A stretch of DNA of 64,000 nt from Rhodovulum steppense (GCF_004339675.1 NZ_SLVM01000018.1:1-64000), one strand, 5' to 3'; shown: positions 38,592 to 48,574, counted from the first letter of the stretch. Translations and numbers: made by a program. The notes: generated by a model from the letters alone, not told the origin.

Positions 38592-39485
38592 ATGCCTAAC
38601 TCGATGACCGCCTTCGCCGCGCGCGGCGGGCAGGGGTATGGCCATGGCTGGACCTGGGAACTGCGCGGTGTCAATGGCAAGGGGCTGGATCTGCGGCTGC
38701 GCCTGCCCGAGTGGCTGCCGGGGCTGGAACAGGCGGCGCGGACGGTGGTTCAGGGGCGGATCGCGCGGGGCAGCGTGACGCTGGGGCTGAAGGTCCAGCG
38801 CGAGGCGACGGGGGCGGGGTCGGCGATGATCGACGCGCGCGCGCTCGAAGCGGCGCTTGTCATGCTCAGGAAGGTCGAGGCGGCGGCGGCCGAACACAAT
38901 ATGCGCCTGGCGGTGCCCAGCGCGACCGACATCCTGACATTGCGCGGCGTGGCCGACACCACGCTGCCCGAGGCCGCGACCGAGGCGCTGACAGCCGCGC
39001 TGCTGGCCGACCTGGACAGGCTGATCGACGATTTCGCCGCGATGCGCGCCGCCGAGGGCGAGGCGCTGGAGGCGCTTTTGCGCGATCATCTTGTCCAGAT
39101 CGCCGAGCTGGTCGAGGACGCGGCCCGGGCCGCCGAGGCGCGGCGCGAGCACATGGCCGAATCGTTGCGCGCAAATCTCGCCCGGGTGCTGGACAATTCC
39201 GAGGGCGCCGACCCGGGCCGGGTGGCGCAGGAACTGGCGATGATCGCGGTCAAATCCGACGTGCGCGAGGAACTGGACCGGCTTTCGGCCCATGTCGAGG
39301 CGGCGCGCGCGCTGCTGGATGCGGATGGCCCCATCGGACGCAAGCTCGACTTCCTGATGCAGGAATTCAACCGCGAGGCCAACACGCTGTGTTCCAAGTC
39401 GCAATCCACGCCGCTGACCCGCATCGGTCTTGACCTCAAGCATGTGATCGACCAGATGCGCGAGCAGATTCAGAACGTGGAGTAG
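38592..39485 (+). CDS. yicC: YicC family protein (YicC/YloC-type endoribonuclease)
   Basis: A 297-aa cytoplasmic protein with the YicC_N start [12 protein letters not shown] and [21 protein letters not shown], and the C-terminal DUF1732 motif [21 protein letters not shown] and [11 protein letters not shown]. Members act as small-RNA-linked ribonucleases. It is 3 nt upstream of gmk, the widely conserved yicC-gmk order. Start at 38592 by family alignment. Confidence 0.92.
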   Translation: MPNSMTAFAARGGQGYGHGWTWELRGVNGKGLDLRLRLPEWLPGLEQAARTVVQGRIARGSVTLGLKVQREATGAGSAMIDARALEAALVMLRKVEAAAAEHNMRLAVPSATDILTLRGVADTTLPEAATEALTAALLADLDRLIDDFAAMRAAEGEALEALLRDHLVQIAELVEDAARAAEARREHMAESLRANLARVLDNSEGADPGRVAQELAMIAVKSDVREELDRLSAHVEAARALLDADGPIGRKLDFLMQEFNREANTLCSKSQSTPLTRIGLDLKHVIDQMREQIQNVE

Positions 39486-39488
39486 GGC

Positions 39489-40130
39489 ATGGGGGCGCGG
39501 CGGGGTCTTCTCATCATCCTGTCCTCGCCGTCCGGCGCAGGCAAGTCCACGCTGGCGCGGCGGCTGCGCGACTGGGACCGGGATATCCTGTTCTCGGTCT
39601 CGGCCACGACGCGCCCGCCCCGGCCGGGCGAGGTGGACGGGCAGGATTATCATTTCCAGACCGAACCCGCCTTCAAGGCCGAGGTCGCCCGCGGCGCGAT
39701 GCTGGAACATGCCTATGTCTTCGGCAATTTCTACGGCTCGCCCGAGGCACCGGTGCGCGCCGCCATCGAGGCCGGGCGCGATGTGCTGTTCGATATCGAC
39801 TGGCAGGGCGCCCAGCAGATCCGCAACTCGGCCCTGGGCCAGCACACGCTGTCGATCTTCCTGCTGCCGCCCTCGATCGCGGAACTGCGCCGCCGGCTTG
39901 TGGCGCGTGGCCAAGATACGGCCGAGACCATCGCGAAACGGATGCAGAAAAGCTGGGACGAGATCAGCCACTGGGACGGCTACGATTTCGTGCTGGTCAA
40001 CGACGATCTGGACGCGACAGAGGAAAAGCTGAAGACGATCCTGACCGCAACCCGCCTGCGCCGCAGCCAGCAGCCGGACCTGACGGCCCATGTCCGCGCG
40101 CTTCAGGCCGAATTCGAGGCCCTGCCATGA
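39489..40130 (+). CDS. gmk: Guanylate kinase
   Basis: Phosphorylates GMP to GDP. The 213-aa P-loop kinase has the Walker [11 protein letters not shown] at residues 12-21, the GMP-binding [18 protein letters not shown] and the conserved [11 protein letters not shown]. It overlaps the carbonic anhydrase gene by 4 nt and follows yicC closely, so the three form one operon. Confidence 0.96.
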   Translation: MGARRGLLIILSSPSGAGKSTLARRLRDWDRDILFSVSATTRPPRPGEVDGQDYHFQTEPAFKAEVARGAMLEHAYVFGNFYGSPEAPVRAAIEAGRDVLFDIDWQGAQQIRNSALGQHTLSIFLLPPSIAELRRRLVARGQDTAETIAKRMQKSWDEISHWDGYDFVLVNDDLDATEEKLKTILTATRLRRSQQPDLTAHVRALQAEFEALP

Positions 40131-40654
40131 CGCTTTACGCCCTTGACGGCATCGCGCCCACGCTTCCCGAGGATGGCGATTTCTGGGTCGCGCCCGATGC
40201 CAACGTGATCGGCAAGGTGATCCTGGGGCAGGGCGCCTCGGTCTGGTTCGGCGCCACGCTGAGGGGCGACAACGAACCGATCACGGTGGGGGCAGGGACC
40301 AACATCCAGGAAAACACGGTCTGCCACACCGACATGGGCTTTCCCCTGGTGATCGGCGAAGGCTGCACCATCGGGCACAAGGCGATGCTGCATGGCTGCA
40401 CCATCGGCAACAATACCCTGATCGGCATGGGCGCCACGGTGCTGAACGGGGCGGTGATCGGCGACAATTGCCTGATCGGGGCCTGCGCGCTGGTCACCGA
40501 GGGCAAGGAAATCCCAGATGGCAGCCTGGTGATGGGCAGCCCGGCCAAGGTGGTGCGCCAGCTCGACGCGGCCGCGATCGAAGGGCTGCGCAAGTCTGCG
40601 CGGAACTACCAGCTGGCGATGCGCCGCTTCCGGGCCGGGCTGGCGGTCGCGTGA
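40127..40654 (+). CDS. Gamma-class carbonic anhydrase family protein
   Basis: A 175-aa left-handed beta-helix trimer-type protein built of hexapeptide repeats. The three metal-binding histidines are visible in VCHTDMGFP and [10 protein letters not shown]. Family members either hydrate CO2 or bind metal without clear activity (YrdA/PaaY type). The last gene of the yicC-gmk group, overlapping gmk by 4 nt. Confidence 0.9.
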   Translation: MTLYALDGIAPTLPEDGDFWVAPDANVIGKVILGQGASVWFGATLRGDNEPITVGAGTNIQENTVCHTDMGFPLVIGEGCTIGHKAMLHGCTIGNNTLIGMGATVLNGAVIGDNCLIGACALVTEGKEIPDGSLVMGSPAKVVRQLDAAAIEGLRKSARNYQLAMRRFRAGLAVA

Positions 40655-40733
40655 GGCCCCGGATTTCCCGATGCCCTGTCCGCTAGGCGTCCCAGAACGC
40701 CACCGGGGCAGGTTTGCCGCCCCCGATACCCGT

Positions 40734-41111
40734 CTAGATCCGGGCGCGCGGGATCAGTTCGACCGTCAGGCTGGGGCAAAGCTGTTCGATCTCGCGGCGG
40801 ATCACGCCGGGGGCAGGCAGGGACGGGGTCACCACCATGTAGCGCCCGCGATAGCCCGCAAGCTCCAGCTGCGCGGCAAGATCCAGCGCATCGAACTGGT
40901 CGCCGACCAGTGGCGAGACCACATAATCGGCCCAGGGCACGCAGGCGAGCGCGGCATGCAGCAATGCGTAGGGCAGGCTTTCGCAGCGACCTGCGGAGAA
41001 GGGCATGCAATGGTTGGGGTGATCGTCTTGCTCAAAACCGACGAGCAGGGCCAGAGACGGCGCGACAGGCCGAACGACCCGCGCGTCGATTTTGAGGTGG
41101 CGTTGCTCCAT
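40734..41111 (-). CDS. Hypothetical protein beside the PhoR-like kinase
   Basis: About 125 aa. I do not recognise a family with certainty. The first part (MEQRHLKIDARVVRPVAPSL, then GFEQDDHPNHCMPFS) is polar; the second half (VSPLVGDQFDALDLAAQLEL, AGYRGRYMVVTPSLPAPGVI, REIEQLCPSLTVELIPR) alternates strands and helices like a receiver-type Rossmann fold without the phosphorylatable Asp context. A start at 41111 or 41156 is possible. Leftward, divergent from the kinase gene with a gap of about 200 bp. Confidence 0.6.
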   Translation of the reverse strand: MEQRHLKIDARVVRPVAPSLALLVGFEQDDHPNHCMPFSAGRCESLPYALLHAALACVPWADYVVSPLVGDQFDALDLAAQLELAGYRGRYMVVTPSLPAPGVIRREIEQLCPSLTVELIPRARI

Positions 41112-41308
41112 GCAGGCCGCTCCACTGTGCGGCGCCATGGAGGCGCCTCGACTCAATTAAAGCTTGTCAACCTGACCTTTCAGACAGGCCGCAAAAGTCG
41201 TTATAGGGTCAATTCGACCCCCGCGCAAACCCCGATCACCATCGCGCCTGATTTCCGTTACGTCCGTTTTCGCCCTGTGGACGCAGAAACGCCTTGCGGA
41301 GCCCGCCC

Positions 41309-42349
41309 ATGACTGCCGATCTCGCGCCATGGATCATTGCGGGCATGCCGTTTCCGGTCCTGCTGATCGACCGCACGGAACGTGTGCTGGCGATGAACTC
41401 CTCCGCGACGCAGTTATTCGGTGTGGCGGGCGCCGGGCGGCACTACATCACCGTATTGCGCCAGCCGGCGCTTCTGGATTGCGTCGAAGAGGCCCTGCGG
41501 CTGCGTCAGGCGCGCAAGGTGCGTTTCCTGACGACCGAGGTCACGCGGGAAGCCACTTACGAGGTCGTTGCAAGCCCGCTTGGCCCCGATGGCGGCGCGG
41601 GGGTTGTCGTGGTCTTCACCGACGTCACCGAGCGCGAGCAGATGGGCCAGATCCGGCGTGATTTCGTGGCCAATGTCAGCCATGAGTTGAAGACGCCGCT
41701 GACGGCCCTTCTGGGATTCATCGAGACCTTGCAGGGTCCTGCGCGGGACGATGCCGCGGCGCGCGCGCGATTTCTAGAGATCATGGGGCGCGAGGCGAAG
41801 CGGATGAACAGGCTGGTCAGCGATCTTCTGTCGCTCAGCCGGGTCGAGGCAGACGAGCGCGTGCGGCCGGATGCGCGGCTGGACGTCGCCGCCCTGGTGC
41901 GCAGTTCGGTTCAGACCCTGCGACCGATCGCCATCGATTCGGGGGTCGAACTCACCCACGAGGGGGCCGATGCGCCGGTCCATGTCCTGGGGGATTCGGA
42001 CCAGTTGACCCAAGTATTCCAGAACCTGATCGAGAACGGCATCAAGTATGGCGCATCGGGCGGAAGCGTTCTGGTGCGCATGACGCAAAGCGAGCGCGAA
42101 CTGGCGTTCCGCGGCCCGGGCGTGCGGATCGACGTGATCGACCGCGGCGAGGGTTTCGATCCGGTGCATATCCCGCGGCTGACCGAACGGTTCTACCGGG
42201 TCGACAGCCATCGCTCGCGCGAGATGGGCGGCACGGGGCTGGGGCTGGCCATCGTCAAGCATATCGTGAACCGCCACCGCGGCCGGTTCCGGATCGAGAG
42301 CATCGAGGGCAAGGGCAGCACCTTCACGGTCTTCCTGCCGGTGAACTGA
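41309..42349 (+). CDS. phoR: PhoR-like sensor histidine kinase
   Basis: A 346-aa sensor kinase: residues 5-110 form a PAS domain (PFPVLLIDRTERVLAMNSSA), the HisKA dimerisation helix has His125 (FVANVSHELKTPLTALLGF), and the ATPase domain has the N box (QVFQNLIENGIKYG), G1 (DRGEGF) and G2 (GGTGLGLAIVKH). It lacks an obvious N-terminal membrane anchor. Order and motifs suit the phosphate-limitation sensor PhoR, but no pstSCAB-phoU-phoB follows; the identification therefore rests on sequence only. Confidence 0.8.
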   Translation: MTADLAPWIIAGMPFPVLLIDRTERVLAMNSSATQLFGVAGAGRHYITVLRQPALLDCVEEALRLRQARKVRFLTTEVTREATYEVVASPLGPDGGAGVVVVFTDVTEREQMGQIRRDFVANVSHELKTPLTALLGFIETLQGPARDDAAARARFLEIMGREAKRMNRLVSDLLSLSRVEADERVRPDARLDVAALVRSSVQTLRPIAIDSGVELTHEGADAPVHVLGDSDQLTQVFQNLIENGIKYGASGGSVLVRMTQSERELAFRGPGVRIDVIDRGEGFDPVHIPRLTERFYRVDSHRSREMGGTGLGLAIVKHIVNRHRGRFRIESIEGKGSTFTVFLPVN

Positions 42350-42370
42350 GACCCGTCAGGCGGCGCCGGA

Positions 42371-42559
42371 TCAGCCGCGCGTGTGCAGGCCCTCGATCAA
42401 CGCATCGGTGGCTGCCAAGATCTCGGCGCGCATGAGTGCCACCGGCGTCGACCGCAGCAGGTCGATATCTTCGGGCGCGGCGTTCCGTCTGGCCGGGCAT
42501 CCGCAACACGCGCCGCAGCAGGTTCGGTTCGGGGCGGGGGATCGGGACATGGACGCCAT
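42371..42559 (-). CDS. Small Cys-rich hypothetical protein (62 aa)
   Basis: A short leftward frame with a plausible AAGGA ribosome-binding site 8 nt before ATG 42559. The N-terminus holds a dense cysteine cluster (NRTCCGACCGCPARR, five Cys) followed by an acidic-to-amphipathic helix (EDIDLLRSTPVALMRAEILA). It could bind metal, an iron-sulfur cluster or haem. An AT-rich palindrome, unusual in this genome, lies about 65 bp upstream as a possible promoter/operator. Not recognised and short, so the call is tentative. Confidence 0.4.
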   Translation of the reverse strand: MASMSRSPAPNRTCCGACCGCPARRNAAPEDIDLLRSTPVALMRAEILAATDALIEGLHTRG

Positions 42560-42625
42560 GACAGGTTTCCTTGATCGGCGCATCGGGAACAGCATGTCCG
42601 AGCCCCGCTGCGACCCTTAAATCCG

Positions 42626-42639
42626 ATAATCAGTATTAT
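42626..42639. promoter_or_regulatory. AT-rich palindrome ATAAT-CAGT-ATTAT, possible operator
   Basis: ATAAT (42626-42630) and ATTAT (42635-42639) form perfect 5-bp arms inside a 30-bp AT-rich patch (42617-42648), which stands out in GC-rich surroundings. It resembles a metal-responsive Fur-family site but with a wider centre than the canonical box. It lies upstream of the small leftward Cys-rich frame and about 285 bp upstream of the rightward luxR-type gene. Confidence 0.35.
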
Positions 42640-42924
42640 GTAATATAAAGGACGCGGCGGAACTCTTTCAATCCATTGAGGTTCCAGGACGACAACGCCC
42701 TTGGCAAGACATCCGGCATATCCGAGACCGCGCCGCCCACCTGCCCGGGCTGTTGCCGGTCGGCCTCTCTAACGCGCAGGTTGCGGGTCGCGGTGCGTGG
42801 CCTCTCGACATGCTGCGCGCGTCCGGCCTAGAAATCCGGACCGGATTGAAGAAAGGGCGAGCGTCTTCGCACCGTCACTCGCGGTTCCGGGCGTCGTGCC
42901 GTTCCCTGCAACCATGGAGGTGCC

Positions 42925-43677
42925 ATGCCACTCGAGCATCTCAAACTCATCGTCGCTGCCAAGACCGTTGAAGAGTTATGGGCCTGTCACACAAGACGGA
43001 TGGCCGCCTACGGCTTCGACCGGCTGATATATGGGTTCACCCGGTTCCGCACCGCCAATTCCCTGGGCGACAAGGACGACCTGCTGGTGCTGTCCAATCT
43101 CAGCCCGGACTACATGCGGATCTTCGTCGACCGGGAAATGTATCGCGATGCGCCCATGGTGCGCTGGGCGGCCGAGAACGAAGGATACTGCAGTTGGCGC
43201 GAGCTGCGCGACCGCCGCGCGCTGGGCGCGTTGACCCCGGCCGAAGAGCGGACATTGGAATTCAATCACTCGATGGGAATCAATGTCGGATATTCCATAT
43301 CCTTTCGGGACATATCGGCCCGCGCCAAGGGGGCGATCGGGCTGGTGGCGCGCGACGGGATGACGCAGGACGACGCGGATGCGGTCTGGGACGAGCACGG
43401 GGCGGATATCCTGCTGCAGAACGAGGTGATGCATCTCAAGGTCCAGAACCTTCCCTATCTTTCCACCCGCCCGCCGCTGACACCGCGCCAGCGCGAGGTG
43501 CTGGAATGGGTGGGCGACGGCAAGACCGCCCAGGATATCGCGACGATCCTGGGCGTGACGCCCGCAACGGTCGAGAAGCATCTGCGCCTTGCGCGCGAGA
43601 CGCTGGATGTCGAGACGACCGCGCAGGCGGTGCTCAAGGCGTGGTTCCAGAACCAGATTTTCAGCACGCGGAACTGA
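42925..43677 (+). CDS. LuxR-type regulator with autoinducer-binding domain (LuxR solo)
   Basis: A 250-aa transcription factor. Residues about 15-165 match the autoinducer-binding domain (MYRDAPMVRWAAENEGYCSW, with the conserved Trp/Tyr/Asp of acyl-homoserine-lactone pockets partly retained) and residues 180-245 the LuxR helix-turn-helix (LTPRQREVLEWVGDGKTAQDIATILGV split across, ATVEKHLRLARETL). No luxI synthase is within the window, so it would be a solo responding to self, foreign or non-AHL signals. Start ATG follows GGAGGT. Confidence 0.88.
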   Translation: MPLEHLKLIVAAKTVEELWACHTRRMAAYGFDRLIYGFTRFRTANSLGDKDDLLVLSNLSPDYMRIFVDREMYRDAPMVRWAAENEGYCSWRELRDRRALGALTPAEERTLEFNHSMGINVGYSISFRDISARAKGAIGLVARDGMTQDDADAVWDEHGADILLQNEVMHLKVQNLPYLSTRPPLTPRQREVLEWVGDGKTAQDIATILGVTPATVEKHLRLARETLDVETTAQAVLKAWFQNQIFSTRN

Positions 43678-43860
43678 CTTGCGCGCGATTCGATCATCCC
43701 GCAACCGCGGCGAGTATGGATTCCCTCACTTCCTCGGCCGTGGGTTAAATGGCAATCATCTGCGTGTTCCGTGAGTGGTGGCCTTGGGCCAAGGAACTGA
43801 AGGGCTGGCATGACCCCTTGATTTAGGCGGTGTGTCTGCTCCCCGGGAGACCGGGACCAG

Positions 43861-43891
43861 CACGATGCGGCCTATACTCGGTCGCATCGTG
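43861..43891. repeat. Inverted repeat, 12-bp arms (CACGATGCGGCC / GGTCGCATCGTG)
   Basis: Arms 43861-43872 and 43880-43891 pair over 12 bp with one G-T wobble, loop TATACTC. There is no T-run, so it does not look like a terminator. It has the size and shape of a REP-type extragenic palindrome or an operator for a dimeric regulator; copy number cannot be judged from this window. Confidence 0.55.
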
Positions 43892-44040
43892 TTATCCGCT
43901 TCGCGCGGTTCGACCTTTTGGGGGACGGTGGGAAGTGTGGGGGCGGTGTGGCCAAGGGGTGGCTGCACCGCCTCCGGCTTTGCCGTGCATGTGCCGAAGG
44001 CCGCCCCTTGCGGCATGTGACGTGTGCGTCCGAAACGACC

Positions 44041-44074
44041 GGGGGCGGCCAGGACCCCTGCCCCGACCGCCCCC
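44041..44074 (-). terminator. Possible terminator of rpsB-tsf
   Basis: GGGGGCGG (44041-44048) pairs with CCGCCCCC (44067-44074), with an inner AGG/CCT extension, 31 bp beyond the tsf stop. On the minus strand it is followed by GGTCGTTTCGG, only a weak T stretch, so termination may need Rho or be partial. Confidence 0.35.
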
Positions 44075-44104
44075 AATTCGTTTGCCCCCGGGTCCGGGTG
44101 GCGA

Positions 44105-44980
44105 TCAGCCCTGGACCGCCTTGGCGACCTCGGCTGCAAAGTCTTCCTCGACCTTCTCGATGCCTTCGCCGACCTCAAGCCGAGCGAAACCGGTGATCGT
44201 GGCGCCAGCCTCGGCAGCGGCCGCTTCGACGGTCAGGTCGGGATTCATCACGAAGGCCTGGCCCAGCAGCGTGACCTCGGACAGGTACTTTTTCATCCGG
44301 CCCTCGATCATCTTCTCGATGACCGAATCGGGCTTGCCGCTTTCGCGGGCGATGTCGATCTGGACCTGGCGTTCCTTCTCGATCAGCGCGGGATCGAGAT
44401 CGGCCGCGCCCAGCGAGGCGGGGTTCGCCGCGGCAACGTGCATCGCGACCTGCTTGCCGAACGCCTCGTCGCCGCCGGTCATCGCCACCAGAACGCCGAT
44501 CTTGCCCATGCCGGGCATGGCGGCGTTGTGGACATAGCTGACCACGGTCTCGCCCTCGATGCAGGCCATGCGGCGCAGCGTCATGTTCTCGCCGATGGTG
44601 GCGATCTTGTCGGTCAGCGTGTCGGCGACCGACTTGCCGCCCAGATCCGCGGCCAGCAGCGCGTCCAGATCGGCCGCGCCCATCGCCGCCTTGGCGATGC
44701 CCGCCACCATGGCCTGGAACTCGGCGTTCTTGGCCACGAAATCGGTTTCCGAGTTCACCTCGACGGCGACGCCCTTGCCGCCCGTGACCTCGACGGCCAC
44801 CAGCCCCTCGGCGGCGGTGCGGCCGGATTTCTTGGCGGCCTTGGCCAGCCCCTTGGTCCGCAGCCAGTCGATGGCCGCCTCCATGTCGCCGTCGGTTTCG
44901 GTCAGCGCCTTCTTGGCGTCCATCATGCCCGCGCCGGTCCTGTCGCGCAGGTCTTTCACCATGCTAGCCGTGATTGCCAT
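44105..44980 (-). CDS. tsf: Elongation factor Ts
   Basis: Guanine-nucleotide exchange factor for EF-Tu. The 291-aa protein has the N-terminal UBA-like [24 protein letters not shown], the core motif [10 protein letters not shown] that inserts into EF-Tu, and the duplicated core domains. It follows rpsB on the same strand with an 82-bp gap, the usual rpsB-tsf operon; pyrH does not follow here. Confidence 0.97.
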   Translation of the reverse strand: MAITASMVKDLRDRTGAGMMDAKKALTETDGDMEAAIDWLRTKGLAKAAKKSGRTAAEGLVAVEVTGGKGVAVEVNSETDFVAKNAEFQAMVAGIAKAAMGAADLDALLAADLGGKSVADTLTDKIATIGENMTLRRMACIEGETVVSYVHNAAMPGMGKIGVLVAMTGGDEAFGKQVAMHVAAANPASLGAADLDPALIEKERQVQIDIARESGKPDSVIEKMIEGRMKKYLSEVTLLGQAFVMNPDLTVEAAAAEAGATITGFARLEVGEGIEKVEEDFAAEVAKAVQG

Positions 44981-45062
44981 GGCTCGGCTCTCCTCGATTG
45001 TCGAATGCAGTTCCGGGCGCGGCGATATCCGCGCCCGGTATCAATCCCGTGACAGGCCGGGC

Positions 45063-45854
<792 letters not shown>

Positions 45855-45972
45855 ATGCCTTTTCCTTTCCGGTTTGCGCCTTGGCGGGGCTTTAAGGGCG
45901 ATTGCCCAACCGGCGGACCGCAAGCGGGATGTCTCCCCGCAAGGACCCAACCCCGCCTGTGAAGTGCGCCAG

Positions 45973-46001
45973 CCGTTAGAACATTGCCGACAGGATGGCA
46001 A
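45973..46001 (-). promoter_or_regulatory. Probable rpsB-tsf promoter (TTGCCA, 17 bp, TAACGG)
   Basis: On the minus strand TTGCCA (46001-45996) and TAACGG (45978-45973) are separated by exactly 17 bp in the 302-bp region between rpsB and the divergent DUF502 gene. It implies a leader of about 110 nt for rpsB, long enough for S2-type autoregulation, which I cannot confirm by eye. Confidence 0.45.
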
Positions 46002-46156
46002 GCCCCTGCCGTCAGCGCCGCCAACCCATCGGTCTGACCATGTGGACCTGCCCCGCGTCGATCCCGGGCCGCCTCCGGCAAGGGATGATGCGCCCGACAT
46101 CCGAGCCCGCTATTGCGCCGAGACCTGCCCGAACCTAGCTTTGGTCATCAGCCGGG

Positions 46157-46906
46157 ATGACAGCCATGTTCGAGAAAGACGACCAGCACCAGACGGATCC
46201 GCAGGACGGACATGGCCGCCATATCGGGCGGTCGCTCTTCGCGCGGCTCAGGAACAACTTTCTCGCCGGTCTGGTGGTGATCGCCCCTGTCGGCCTGACC
46301 GTCTGGCTGATCTGGACGGTCACCGGCTGGATCGACGGCTTCGTGCTGCCGCTGGTGCCGAACCAGTTCAAGCCCGAGCAATATATCGGCATCGACATCC
46401 GCGGCCTTGGGGTCATCTTCTTTCTTCTGTTCACCCTGCTTGTCGGCTGGACCGCCAAGGGTCTGATCGGGCGGTCCTTCATCGGCTGGGGCGAGCGGCT
46501 GGTGGGCCGGATGCCCATCGTCCGCTCGATCTATAACGGGCTCAAGCAGATCGCCGAGACGGTCTTTGCCCAGTCCGAGGCCAGTTTCGACCGGGCGGTT
46601 CTGATCGAGTATCCGCGCAAGGGCCTGTGGGCGGTGGCCTTCGTGTCGACCCGCGCACGCGGCGAGATCAACCGCCGCATCCCGCAGGACGAGCAGATGC
46701 TGGCCGTGTTCCTGCCCACTACGCCGAACCCGACCTCGGGTTTCCTGCTGTTCGTGCCGCAGAACGACGTGATCGAGCTGGACATGTCCGTGGAAGAGGC
46801 CGCCAAGCTCATCATCTCGGCCGGGCTGGTGTCGCCAGAGGAACGCCCCCTGCCCGTTCCCGAACCGCTGCAGGAAATCGCGCGGCGCCAGAAGATCGGC
46901 GCGTGA
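46157..46906 (+). CDS. DUF502 family membrane protein
   Basis: A 249-aa protein with two hydrophobic helices (about residues 35-57 and 82-104) and the DUF502 motifs NFLAGLVVIAPVGLTVWL, RMPIVRSIYNGLKQI and FVPQNDVIELDMSVEEAAKLIISAG. Function unknown; found across bacteria and plants. Start at 46157 or three codons later. The lysE-type gene follows 6 nt after. Confidence 0.88.
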   Translation: MTAMFEKDDQHQTDPQDGHGRHIGRSLFARLRNNFLAGLVVIAPVGLTVWLIWTVTGWIDGFVLPLVPNQFKPEQYIGIDIRGLGVIFFLLFTLLVGWTAKGLIGRSFIGWGERLVGRMPIVRSIYNGLKQIAETVFAQSEASFDRAVLIEYPRKGLWAVAFVSTRARGEINRRIPQDEQMLAVFLPTTPNPTSGFLLFVPQNDVIELDMSVEEAAKLIISAGLVSPEERPLPVPEPLQEIARRQKIGA

Positions 46907-46912
46907 TCCCGC

Positions 46913-47521
46913 GTGAGCGGCGCCGCGCTGACCGGTTTCGCCACCTCGCTGTCGCTGATCCTCGCGATCGGGGCGCAGAATGCCTTCGTGCTGCGCCAGG
47001 GGCTGATGCGGAGCCATGTCTTCGCGCTATGCCTGTTCTGCGCGGCCTCGGACGCCGTGCTGATCGCGGCGGGGGTGGCGGGGTTCGGCAGGATGTCGGC
47101 CGCCGCGCCCTGGCTGCCGGTGGCGATGACGCTGGGCGGGGCGGCCTTCCTTGTGGTCTATGGCGCGCTTCGGCTGCGTGCGGCGATCCGCGGCGGGCAT
47201 GCGCTGGCGGCCGCGGGCCGTGGCGGATCGGTCTGGGCGGTGCTGGGCACGGCCGCGGCGCTGACCTGGCTGAACCCGCATGTCTATCTCGACACGCTGG
47301 CGCTGATCGGGGCGGTCTCGACCCGGTTCGCGCCCGGCGATGACCGGCTGGCCTTCGGGCTCGGGGCGGTCGCGGCGTCTTTCGTGTTCTTCTTCACGCT
47401 GGGCTACGGGGCACGGCTGCTGGCGCCGGTGATGGCCAGCCCGCGCGCCTGGCGGCTGCTCGATCTGGGGATCGCGCTGGTGATGTGGGCGATTGCCGCG
47501 GGGCTGCTCGCGGGGCTGTAG
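46913..47521 (+). CDS. LysE/ArgO family amino acid exporter
   Basis: A 202-aa inner-membrane exporter with six predicted helices. Family motifs: GFATSLSLILAIGAQNAFVLRQGL at the N-terminus and TWLNPHVYLDTLALIG in the middle, matching the ArgO/LysE branch that exports arginine or lysine. The start is GTG, 6 nt behind the DUF502 stop. No adjacent LysG-type regulator. Confidence 0.9.
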   Translation: MSGAALTGFATSLSLILAIGAQNAFVLRQGLMRSHVFALCLFCAASDAVLIAAGVAGFGRMSAAAPWLPVAMTLGGAAFLVVYGALRLRAAIRGGHALAAAGRGGSVWAVLGTAAALTWLNPHVYLDTLALIGAVSTRFAPGDDRLAFGLGAVAASFVFFFTLGYGARLLAPVMASPRAWRLLDLGIALVMWAIAAGLLAGL

Positions 47522-47536
47522 ACCGCGCGACCCGCC

Positions 47537-48574
47537 TCAGTCGCAAAGCCGGTGCAGATCGACGCTGCTTTCCTGCCCGATCCGGGGCCCGGCCTCGGCC
47601 AGGAAGCGATCCGCCGCCGCCCGACCCGCGCGCTTCAACTCGTCCAGCACAAGCGGGCTTGGCACCAGCTTGGTCGCCACGTTCAACTGCCGCATCAGCG
47701 CGTCGTCGGACACCATGTGGACGCGGATCTCCTTCATCGTGCCGCGGTCCAGCCGCCCCTGGTCGATCAGGTCACGCACCTGCTGGATCGCGCGCAACTC
47801 GCCCAGAAGCGAGGCGTTGAAGCTGATCTCGTTGATCCGGTTCTGGATCTCCTGCCCCGTGACCGGCACCCGGACGCGTTCCAGCGGGTTGATCGAGACC
47901 ACGACGACATCGCCGGGCAGATCGGGCGCGAGAAAGGGAAACAGCGCCGGATTGCCGGTATAGCCGCCATCCCAATAGGCATCCGTCTCGCCCGTCTCGG
48001 GGTCGGTCACCTCGACCGCCTGGAACAGCGTGGGCAGGCAGGCCGAGGCGAGGATCGCGTCGGTGGTGATCGCGCGGCCCTCGAAGACCCGGATCTTGCC
48101 GGTGCGCACATTGGTCGCCCCGACGAAGAAGGCGGGCGGCCGGGCGGCGCAGACGCGATCGAAGTCGAACCGCTCGACGATCCGGCGCAGCGGGTTGCGG
48201 TAGAACGGGCCATAGGCATAGGGGCCGACCATGCGGCTGGCCATGTCGCCCAGCGACCAGGGAATTGCTGCGTCCAGCATCCGCGCCACGGTGCCCGCGC
48301 CGGGGGTAAAGGCCGCCATCCAATGCGTCAGCCGCAGATCGCCCACCGCGCCGACCTGCGTCCAGAGCCAGTCGAGATTCTCGCGCGCCGCCTGCGGCCC
48401 GCCCGCCACCAGGCCGGCCTTCAGCGCGGCCCCGTTCAGCGCGCCCGCCGAACTGCCCGAGATCGCCGCGATCTCGATCCCGGGTTCGTCCAGCAGCCGG
48501 TCCAGAACGCCCCAGGTAAAGGCGCCATGCGCGCCCCCGCCCTGCAAGGCCAGATTGATGCGCAGGGGCGTCAT
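47537..48574 (-). CDS. Patatin-like phospholipase family protein
   Basis: A 345-aa esterase-type protein. Seen: oxyanion-hole GGGAHGAF near residue 15, the nucleophile elbow GSSAGA (Ser42) and the Asp of DGGYTGN near residue 203, together the Ser-Asp dyad of the patatin fold (RssA-like). No signal peptide. It follows bdhA by 22 nt, a pairing also known in other Rhodobacteraceae to my recollection, so it might act on lipids or on polyhydroxybutyrate-linked substrates. Confidence 0.88.
   Translation of the reverse strand: MTPLRINLALQGGGAHGAFTWGVLDRLLDEPGIEIAAISGSSAGALNGAALKAGLVAGGPQAARENLDWLWTQVGAVGDLRLTHWMAAFTPGAGTVARMLDAAIPWSLGDMASRMVGPYAYGPFYRNPLRRIVERFDFDRVCAARPPAFFVGATNVRTGKIRVFEGRAITTDAILASACLPTLFQAVEVTDPETGETDAYWDGGYTGNPALFPFLAPDLPGDVVVVSINPLERVRVPVTGQEIQNRINEISFNASLLGELRAIQQVRDLIDQGRLDRGTMKEIRVHMVSDDALMRQLNVATKLVPSPLVLDELKRAGRAAADRFLAEAGPRIGQESSVDLHRLCD

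Larger units (their letters stand above)
43678..44104. other. 427-bp intergenic region with a palindromic element
   Basis: No credible gene. The main feature is the inverted repeat at 43861-43891. The rest is GC-rich with irregular composition; short frames on both strands share residues because they read the two arms of that repeat. A GC hairpin at 44041-44074 lies just beyond the tsf stop. Confidence 0.6.

Noticed and set aside
43756-44178. Paired short frames on both strands reading similar TMRPxxGRIVL peptides
   Set aside because: The similarity arises because both frames cross the two arms of the palindrome at 43861-43891; no ribosome-binding site or conserved domain.
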